Assembly (NCBI GenBank): GCA_022822725.1
Contig: JAJEAN010000007.1
Span: forward strand, 750,382-814,381
Length of the DNA stretch: 64,000 nt
Direction: 5' to 3'
Source: Candidatus Latescibacterota bacterium
GTDB lineage: Bacteria > JAAXHH01
Part shown: one piece after another, positions 57,980 to 64,000 of the stretch
Numbering within the stretch: position 1 is the stretch's first letter
Layout of the letters: each line of letters opens with the position of its first letter
The notes under the pieces: generated by a model
What the model saw: only the letters and a program-made list of their open reading frames with translations
What the model was told of the DNA's origin: nothing
Database searches by the model: none
Made by a program: the position numbers and the translations under genes

Positions 57980-59645
57980 CCGGGCCGCCCCCGATGTTGT
58001 CCTTACGGCCTTCCGGTGGACAGCCGTGCGATGCGAAGTCGGAGGGAAAATGCCGTAACACCGAGGTGAGGGGCAGTGCGGCGGCCTGGCCCAGGCCGCA
58101 GATCGAGGTGAGTTCCATCGCCTCGGCGACGTCCGCCACAGGATCCATCGCCCCCGGCCGGGCGTCTCCTTCCAGAACCGTGTCCAGCAACCGGACCAGG
58201 TGCTCCGTGCCCGTCCGGCAGGGCACGCACTTGCCGCAGGATTCGTTGCGGAAGAACGTTACCGCGTTCCGGGCAACGTCGACCATGTCCGACCCTTCGG
58301 CCAGCACGATGACCGCCCCGGAACCCAGCATGGAACCGGCATCGGCGAGTGGCCTGAAATCCAGGGGGATATCCGCCATGGAAGCCGGAAGGAAACCCGA
58401 CGACGTGCCCCCGGGAGAGAAGGCCATGAGCTCGCGGCCCCCGGAGACGCCGCCGCCATACTCCCGGATGAGGTCGCAGACCCTCGTCCCGAGAGGGATT
58501 TCATATACACCGGGCCGGTTGACGTGGCCGCTCAGCGCGACGTATTTGCGTCCAACCGCGCCGTTTACTCCCTGGGACCGGAACCAGTCGGCGCCGCGCC
58601 GCAGGATGGCGGGCACCCACGCGAAGGTTTCGACGTTGTTGATCAGCGTGGGCCGCCCGTGAAGCCCGTGCGTGCCGGGAAACGGCGGCTTGTTGCGAGG
58701 CTCGGCCCTCTTCCCTTCCATCGCTTCGAGCAGGGCCGTCTCCTCGCCGCAGATGTATCCGCCGGGACTGTCGAAGATCTCCAGCTGAAACGAATGCGCC
58801 GAATTCAGCAGGCCGCCGCCCAGGTATCCGGCCGATTGGAACGCTTTGATCGTCCGCTCGAGCACTTCGCGCTCACGGTCGTATTCGTGGCGCAGGAACA
58901 GGAATCCCTTTTCCGCCCCGACGGCGAGACCGCCCAGGATCAGGCCCTCGACGACGAGATGGGGATAGTGGAAGAGAATCTCGCGGTCCTTGAACGTGCC
59001 CGGTTCGCTTTCGTCCGCGTTGCAGATCACGTATTTGATGTCGGACTCGGTCTTTCGTACGAGGTCCCACTTGACGCCGGTCGGGAATCCGGCGCCGCCC
59101 ATACCGCGCAGGCCACTATCCTTGATGGCTTGCACGAGCCCTTCCGCGTCGCCGTGCGAAACCCACTGTTTCAGGGATTCCGCGTCCAGGTGATGATCAT
59201 GGGGATCAATGCATCCCGGGTTGGCCTTCCGCCGGACGGGCTGACGGCCGATCTTTTCGCCGGCGGCCAGGCGGGCGACGTGCCGGGCAAGCCGTTCCCC
59301 GGCCATGGACCGGTAGCTTCGGCCGTTGATCGATACCGCCGGCGCGCCGTCGCACTGTCCGAGACAGGAAACCCCGGAGACCTTCCACTGGTCCGGGCCG
59401 GCATGGCGCGCGGTATCCCGCAGGGTCTCCAGCACGTCGCAGGCCCCGTGGAGATGGCAGGAGAGATCGGTACAGACCTGCAGGGAGACCGCGGGAGGAG
59501 GTTCAAGCCTGAAGTGCGGGTAAAACGTGGCCACGCCCTGGATTTCGTAAAGGGGAATGCCCTTGCTTTCCGACAGGGATTTCAATTCCTCTTCGGGCAA
59601 AAAGCCGTGACGCGCCTGTATTGCTCTCAGATCATCGATCAACAT
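57972..59645 (-). CDS. NuoE-NuoF fusion: NADH-dehydrogenase-like beta subunit of formate dehydrogenase
   Basis: N-terminal NuoE-like (GIPLYEIQGVATFYPHFRLEPPPAVSLQVCTDLSCHLHGA...VSCLGQCDGAPAVSING) fused to NuoF-like (GLRGMGGAGFPTGVKWDLVRK; YICGEETALLEAMEGKRAEPRNKPPFPGTHGLHGRPTLINNVET; ESCGKCVPCRTGTEHLVRLL). Confidence 0.94.
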   Translation of the reverse strand: MLIDDLRAIQARHGFLPEEELKSLSESKGIPLYEIQGVATFYPHFRLEPPPAVSLQVCTDLSCHLHGACDVLETLRDTARHAGPDQWKVSGVSCLGQCDGAPAVSINGRSYRSMAGERLARHVARLAAGEKIGRQPVRRKANPGCIDPHDHHLDAESLKQWVSHGDAEGLVQAIKDSGLRGMGGAGFPTGVKWDLVRKTESDIKYVICNADESEPGTFKDREILFHYPHLVVEGLILGGLAVGAEKGFLFLRHEYDREREVLERTIKAFQSAGYLGGGLLNSAHSFQLEIFDSPGGYICGEETALLEAMEGKRAEPRNKPPFPGTHGLHGRPTLINNVETFAWVPAILRRGADWFRSQGVNGAVGRKYVALSGHVNRPGVYEIPLGTRVCDLIREYGGGVSGGRELMAFSPGGTSSGFLPASMADIPLDFRPLADAGSMLGSGAVIVLAEGSDMVDVARNAVTFFRNESCGKCVPCRTGTEHLVRLLDTVLEGDARPGAMDPVADVAEAMELTSICGLGQAAALPLTSVLRHFPSDFASHGCPPEGRKDNIGGGPDE

Positions 59646-59669
59646 GTACCGGGTCCGGATTAGAGGCGG

Positions 59670-60437
59670 TTACAAGACGAGCTGGTGTATCGAGGTCTTC
59701 CAGCGCGGACCGTCTATGTCGACGATGCGGAAAGCCGCGGGCTCGTCCGTCGCGATGACGCGGGAACCGTCCGGCATGATCACAGGGTCCTTCCGGAACT
59801 GCAGGCCCACACTCGGCGCCGTCAGGACCGTGGCGTGTTCCAGGTCCATGCGGAAGTCATGGTGCACGTGGCCGCACAGGATCAGTCGCAACGAGGCCGC
59901 GGCCCCGCAGATCTCCAGAAACCGAGTATTATCCAGCAGAATCAGTTCATCCATCCAGGCGACGCCGACCGGTACCGGCGGGTGATGCATGCAGATGACC
60001 GACGGCAGGCCGGAGGACAGTTCCTGCTCCAGCCAGTCCAGCTGGCCGTCGTCGAGCCTTCCCGAAACCTCGCCCTCGTCCTGGGTATCGAGCACGATAA
60101 TGCGGTAGCCCGATCGGTCCAGGGTATAGTAATAGGGGGCCGATCCCGCACCGGATTCTCCCAGCATGACACGGCGGAAGACCGGCCTGTAATCGTGATT
60201 GCCCGTGGCCATGTAACAGGGAAAGCGAAGGGGGGAGAGGACGTCCTTCAATGCCCGGTAGGATGCTTCGGTCCCGTCGTTGCTCTGGTCGCCCGTCATC
60301 ACGACGATATCGGGCGAGGGATCCAACCGGTTGACGGCGTTCACGGCAGCCCGCAGCCGTTCCAGGGTATCCTGGCCGTGCACGGGCTGTTTTGCCGCCG
60401 GAACGACGTGGGGGTCGGAAAGTTGCACGATGCGCAT
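59670..60437 (-). CDS. Metallophosphoesterase, CpdA-like phosphodiesterase
   Basis: MRIVQLSDPHVV...DIVVMTGDQSNDG...MATGNHDY...ICMHHPPVPVG...LRLILCGHVHHDF. Confidence 0.92.
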   Translation of the reverse strand: MRIVQLSDPHVVPAAKQPVHGQDTLERLRAAVNAVNRLDPSPDIVVMTGDQSNDGTEASYRALKDVLSPLRFPCYMATGNHDYRPVFRRVMLGESGAGSAPYYYTLDRSGYRIIVLDTQDEGEVSGRLDDGQLDWLEQELSSGLPSVICMHHPPVPVGVAWMDELILLDNTRFLEICGAAASLRLILCGHVHHDFRMDLEHATVLTAPSVGLQFRKDPVIMPDGSRVIATDEPAAFRIVDIDGPRWKTSIHQLVL

Positions 60438-60440
60438 GGA

Positions 60441-61973
60441 TCAGCTCTTCCAGTCCTCTACCAGTTGCAGCAGCAGTCGTACCCCCACTCCAGTGGCTCC
60501 TTTCGGGCAATATGGCTTGCTCTTGTCGGTATACGCGGTTCCCGCGATGTCCAGATGCACCCAGGGACGTTCGACGAACTTCTCCAGGAACGCGCCCGCG
60601 GTCAGTGCGCCGGCCCAACGTCCCCCGGTGTTCTTCACGTCGGCGATATGGCTGCTGATCTGGTCGTGATAGTCCTGCCATAGCGGAAGCGGCCAGACCC
60701 GCTCTCCCGCGGTTTCTCCGGACGCCCGGACCCGGTCCTGCAACCCGTCGTCATTGCCCATCATCCCCGTTGCGGCGGAGCCCAGGGCGACCACGCAGGC
60801 CCCCGTCAACGTGGCCAGGTCGATTACCGCGGCCGGGCTGTACCGTTCCGCGTACTCCAGGGCATCGGCAAGTACCAGGCGCCCTTCGGCATCGGTGTTG
60901 ATTACTTCTATCGTCTTGCCCGAGCGGGTCGAAATGATGTCGCCGGGCTTCAGCGCCCTGCCGTCCGGGAGGTTCTCGGTTGCCGGAACGAGTCCCACCA
61001 CGTGCAGGGAGGGTTTTGCCATGGCGATGGACCGCATCGCGCCGATCACGGCGGCCGCACCGGACATGTCGTGTTTCATTTCCTCCATGCCGCCGCTCGA
61101 TTTGATGGATATGCCGCCACTGTCGAAGGTGATGCCCTTGCCGATGAATACCAGTGTATCCACCCCATCGGACGCCTCACCGTGTTCGAGCACGATGAAG
61201 CGAGGCGGCTCCTCGCTTCCGGCGTTGACGGCAAGCAGGGCGCCCATGCGCTCCTTCGCGATGTCCTTCCGCGTCAGGATCCTGCATTTCAGTCCGGTCT
61301 GCCCGGCCATTTTTCGTGCCGCGGCGGCCAGCTTGCGCGGGGTCATCGCATTGCCGGGCGCGTTGGAAAGGTCCCGTGCCAGGGTCGTACCCGCGGCGGA
61401 TATCCGGCCTGCTTCGATCCCGTCCCTGACTTCATAGGCCTGCGCACGCTGCGGCGTCACTACGGCCACCGACTCGAGCGCGGTTCGGTCCGAATCGCCG
61501 GTCTTGAATCCGTCGTAGCGGTATGCACCCAGTAACAGCCCTTCCACCGTGGCCTGTGCGCAGTCCCTCAGCTCAAATCCCGCTGCGACCGACCCGCCCG
61601 GTCCGTCCGGCGCGACCGACCCGCCCGGTCCGTGCACAGCCGTGTACAATTCGGATACGCCGAGCTTCAGCGCCCTTCTGACGGCGACGCCCGATGCGCG
61701 CCGTGCCGTTTCAAGAGAGAATTCGACGCGCGGCCCGAGTCCCACGAGGATAACACGGCCCGGCGGCGCCTGGTCGAGCGGATACAGCACCGCGACTTCC
61801 TGGTCTTCGCCCTTGAAATCTCCCAGGTCCAGCACGGCTCGCAGATACCGGTGCAGGGAGGCGTCCATGAACGCCGCGTCGCTTTCCTCCAGCCGTTCTT
61901 CCTTGAACAGCCCGATGATCACGGTGGCGTCGACTTCCGATCCGATCCGTCCGATTTGGACGTCTGTTTTCAT
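60441..61973 (-). CDS. pepA: Leucyl aminopeptidase (M17)
   Basis: VFIGKGITFDSGGISIKSSGGMEEMKHDMSGAAAVIGAM; EVINTDAEGRLVLADALEYAE; DLATLTGACVVALGS. Confidence 0.96.
   Translation of the reverse strand: MKTDVQIGRIGSEVDATVIIGLFKEERLEESDAAFMDASLHRYLRAVLDLGDFKGEDQEVAVLYPLDQAPPGRVILVGLGPRVEFSLETARRASGVAVRRALKLGVSELYTAVHGPGGSVAPDGPGGSVAAGFELRDCAQATVEGLLLGAYRYDGFKTGDSDRTALESVAVVTPQRAQAYEVRDGIEAGRISAAGTTLARDLSNAPGNAMTPRKLAAAARKMAGQTGLKCRILTRKDIAKERMGALLAVNAGSEEPPRFIVLEHGEASDGVDTLVFIGKGITFDSGGISIKSSGGMEEMKHDMSGAAAVIGAMRSIAMAKPSLHVVGLVPATENLPDGRALKPGDIISTRSGKTIEVINTDAEGRLVLADALEYAERYSPAAVIDLATLTGACVVALGSAATGMMGNDDGLQDRVRASGETAGERVWPLPLWQDYHDQISSHIADVKNTGGRWAGALTAGAFLEKFVERPWVHLDIAGTAYTDKSKPYCPKGATGVGVRLLLQLVEDWKS
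61585..61638 (-). repeat. In-frame coding duplication, 27 bp x 2, in the pepA N-terminal region
   Basis: GCGACCGACCCGCCCGGTCCGTCCGGC / GCGACCGACCCGCCCGGTCCGTGCACA, encoding GPGGSVAPDGPGGSVA. Confidence 0.85.
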
Positions 61974-62078
61974 GCGCTTTTGTCCGTATTGGAGCGGTCC
62001 CCGGCTTCGTGCCGCAATTCGGGATATCGGCCCGAACAGACCGGCGACCCGCGAAGGGTGTTCATGGGATACATGGAA

Positions 62079-62303
62079 TTAATGATGGCATCCGCAGGCT
62101 GGTCCGCAAGGTGCGGAGGGAACGGGTGCCGGGGTTGCCACGGCGTCAATTGCCGATCCGGCCGTTGCGAATGAGGAGAACTTCCTGACCACGTCGTCTT
62201 CCGAGCACGTGGGACAGGAAATGTCTTCCGAAGTGGCCGCGTTCATCACGAGCAATTCGAAATCATTCTCGCAGTGGGCGCAGTGGTATTCATATATCGG
62301 CAT
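62079..62303 (-). CDS. FmdB-family zinc-ribbon protein
   Basis: MPIYEYHCAHCENDFELLVMNAATSEDISCPTCSEDDVVRKFSSFA (paired CxxC). Start trimmed to 62303. Confidence 0.9.
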   Translation of the reverse strand: MPIYEYHCAHCENDFELLVMNAATSEDISCPTCSEDDVVRKFSSFATAGSAIDAVATPAPVPSAPCGPACGCHH

Positions 62304-62364
62304 GGAGGATAACGCTCCTGTGAATATGCGGCGCCGGGCCGGTACCCGTTCGCCGGTGAGCCTG

Positions 62365-63696
62365 CTAGGCTTCCTCTGATACGGCCGGTTGAACGTTTGC
62401 TTCTTCTTCGCGCCTGAGGCGGTAGGCCCGGTCAAGCAGTTCTACCGGGTGAAGGACCTCGATCCCCCCGCCGTCCCGGTTTACGCCATGCCTGATCTGC
62501 AGGATGCAGCCGGGATTGCCGGTGGCCACGACGTCGGGCGCAGCTTGCCTGACGTGGTTCATCTTGCGCGCGAGCAGCCTGTCCGCCATGGCGGGATGGG
62601 TTATGTTGTATATGCCGGCGCTGCCGCAACACCAGTCCGATTCCTCCAGTTCGACGAGTTCGAGACCGGGAATCAGGTTCAGCAGGTCCCGGGGCTCTTC
62701 GTGGATGCGCTGTCCGTGGGCGAGGTGGCAGGCGTCGTGATAGGCGACCCGTGCCCGGACCGGACCCATGTCCTCATTGACGGGTATCCCGGCTAGAAAC
62801 TCGTGCACGTCTTTGACCTTGCCTGCGAAGTTTCGGGCACGTTCGCGATAGTCGGGATCCCCGGCCAGAAGGTCGCCGTATTCCTTTAACTGCGCGCCGC
62901 ATCCCGCGGCGTTGATGATGACGGCATCCACCTCCGCCTCTTCAAAAGCGTCGATGTTGCTGCGGGCCAGTGTTTCGGCCACCCCGCGCTCGCCGCTGTG
63001 TACTTGAAGCGCGCCACAGCAGGTCTGGGCTTCGGGAAGGACCACGTCGCACCCGTTTTCGTTCAACACGCGGACCGTCGCGGTATTCACGGGGGTGAAC
63101 ATCTCGTTCATCACGCATCCCGTAACCAGACCCACGCGATAGGCCGCCGCCCCCCGAGCCGGGGCGAAGGGCCGAAGCTCCGCCTTCATCGAAGCGTCGG
63201 GCATGTCGGGCATCATGGCCTCCATGCCGCGCAGGCGCGCAGGAAGCCATTTCGTGAGACCCAGTTTTCGTGCGAGTTTTTGAATGCCGAGTGCCTGGTA
63301 CCAGCGTAAAGGCATGAAAACGACGGAGAGCAGGAAACGCGACGGCAGCAGTCGTTCGAACACCAGGTTCCGGAACAGCCGGCCGAGTAACGGTCGAGGC
63401 CGTTTCTCGACGATCTCCGCACGGGCCGCCTCCACGAGACTGCCGTAGTGGACTCCAGCGGGACAGGCCGTCTCACAGGCCCGGCAGTCCAGGCATCCGC
63501 TGATATGTGTTTCGAAGTGATCCGTCAGATCGATACGCCCGTCCGCGTAGGCCCGCATGAGATGGATACGGCCGCGGGGGGAGTCCATTTCCACGCCGAG
63601 TTCGGTATAGGTCGGACAGGCCGGAAGGCACAGTCCGCAGTGCACGCAATCCAGGAACTTGTCGTATTCGTGTACCAGTCTGTTCTGCGTGCTCAT
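62365..63696 (-). CDS. glcF: Glycolate oxidase iron-sulfur subunit-like protein (GlcF)
   Basis: DCVHCGLCLPACPTYTELGVEMDSPRGRIHLMRAYADGR...GCLDCRACETACPAGVHYG; EAQTCCGALQVHSGE; ESDWCCGSAGIYNITHPAMADRLLARK. Confidence 0.9.
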   Translation of the reverse strand: MSTQNRLVHEYDKFLDCVHCGLCLPACPTYTELGVEMDSPRGRIHLMRAYADGRIDLTDHFETHISGCLDCRACETACPAGVHYGSLVEAARAEIVEKRPRPLLGRLFRNLVFERLLPSRFLLSVVFMPLRWYQALGIQKLARKLGLTKWLPARLRGMEAMMPDMPDASMKAELRPFAPARGAAAYRVGLVTGCVMNEMFTPVNTATVRVLNENGCDVVLPEAQTCCGALQVHSGERGVAETLARSNIDAFEEAEVDAVIINAAGCGAQLKEYGDLLAGDPDYRERARNFAGKVKDVHEFLAGIPVNEDMGPVRARVAYHDACHLAHGQRIHEEPRDLLNLIPGLELVELEESDWCCGSAGIYNITHPAMADRLLARKMNHVRQAAPDVVATGNPGCILQIRHGVNRDGGGIEVLHPVELLDRAYRLRREEEANVQPAVSEEA

Positions 63697-63750
63697 GCTG
63701 TGCGGATTCCGATCTTGCGCGGGCGGATGTATCGGCCGGTTTATGATCGT

Positions 63751-63782
63751 AGTATACCTATAGTTTAACCGTATATTGTCAA
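63751..63782 (-). promoter_or_regulatory. Candidate promoter for glcF
   Basis: On the minus strand: TTGACA (63777-63782) and TATACT (63751-63756), spacing 20 bp (suboptimal), in an AT-rich island. Confidence 0.35.
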
Positions 63783-63850
63783 GCAGTTTATGGCCGTCCC
63801 GGAAGGCGAAATAATCCTACCGAAATCCTCCGTTCTATTTACCTTACCGT

Positions 63851-63888
63851 GATACGCGCACACGCATCGATACGCGCGCACACGCATC
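63851..63888. repeat. Intergenic direct repeat, 18/20 bp x 2, upstream of the dapA-family gene
   Basis: GATACGCGCACACGCATC / GATACGCGCGCACACGCATC. Confidence 0.85.
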
Positions 63889-63947
63889 GCTTGGCAAAAA
63901 ACATCCGGCCCACAGAACCCTCAACCTGACAGGAAGGAGCCGTTGGC

Positions 63948-64000
63948 ATGCCCGCGTTCGAAGGTATCCTGCCCGCCATCATCACCCCGATGCACAACGA
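63948..64000 (+). CDS. DapA-family (dihydrodipicolinate synthase/N-acetylneuraminate lyase) protein, 5' fragment
   Basis: SD-like AGGAAGGAG then ATG; MPAFEGILPAIITPMHN matches the family N-terminus. Truncated by the window end. Confidence 0.65.
   Translation, partial: MPAFEGILPAIITPMHN

Overview
The window is a gene-dense, high-GC bacterial chromosome segment of about 51 protein-coding genes. I found no rRNA, tRNA, CRISPR array, transposase or phage module. The genes form five blocks. (1) 0-24 kb: heterotrophic carbon catabolism, with two BNR sialidase-like proteins, an enolase-superfamily dehydratase, a mannonate-dehydratase-like protein, an HpcH/HpaI aldolase, a Tat-signal aminotransferase, a GMC oxidoreductase with its subunit-3 partner, an S66 carboxypeptidase, an IlvD/Edd dehydratase, a PfkB kinase, GcvT, a lamin-tail-domain protein, PRPP synthase, an orphan TRAP binding protein and two PhyH dioxygenases. 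(2) 25-38 kb: a minus-strand run pcrA-gatC-kdsB-kdsA-lpxL-like-lptC-lptA-lptB-rpoN-hpf-hprK-ptsH-ptsI, which marks an LPS/Kdo-making diderm with a regulatory PTS. (3) 38-45 kb: a GHMP sugar kinase, a sugar-1-P nucleotidyltransferase, an RraA-like protein, an MFS-HEAT fusion and a sodium:solute symporter. (4) 45-55 kb: pyruvate kinase, a divergent IleRS, a sulfatase, and an ECF sigma factor with a zf-HC2/bactofilin-like anti-sigma candidate. (5) 55-64 kb: NAD-type formate dehydrogenase (FdhA plus a NuoE-NuoF fusion), a phosphodiesterase, PepA, GlcF and the start of a DapA-family gene. Taxonomy is inference only: the gene mix resembles uncultured Latescibacterota/Poribacteria-type genomes. The most unusual structure is not a gene. 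Many intergenic spacers, several gene 3' ends and a few protein linkers carry locus-specific short tandem repeats (unit 9-34 bp, 2-5 copies) whose sequences are unrelated to each other.
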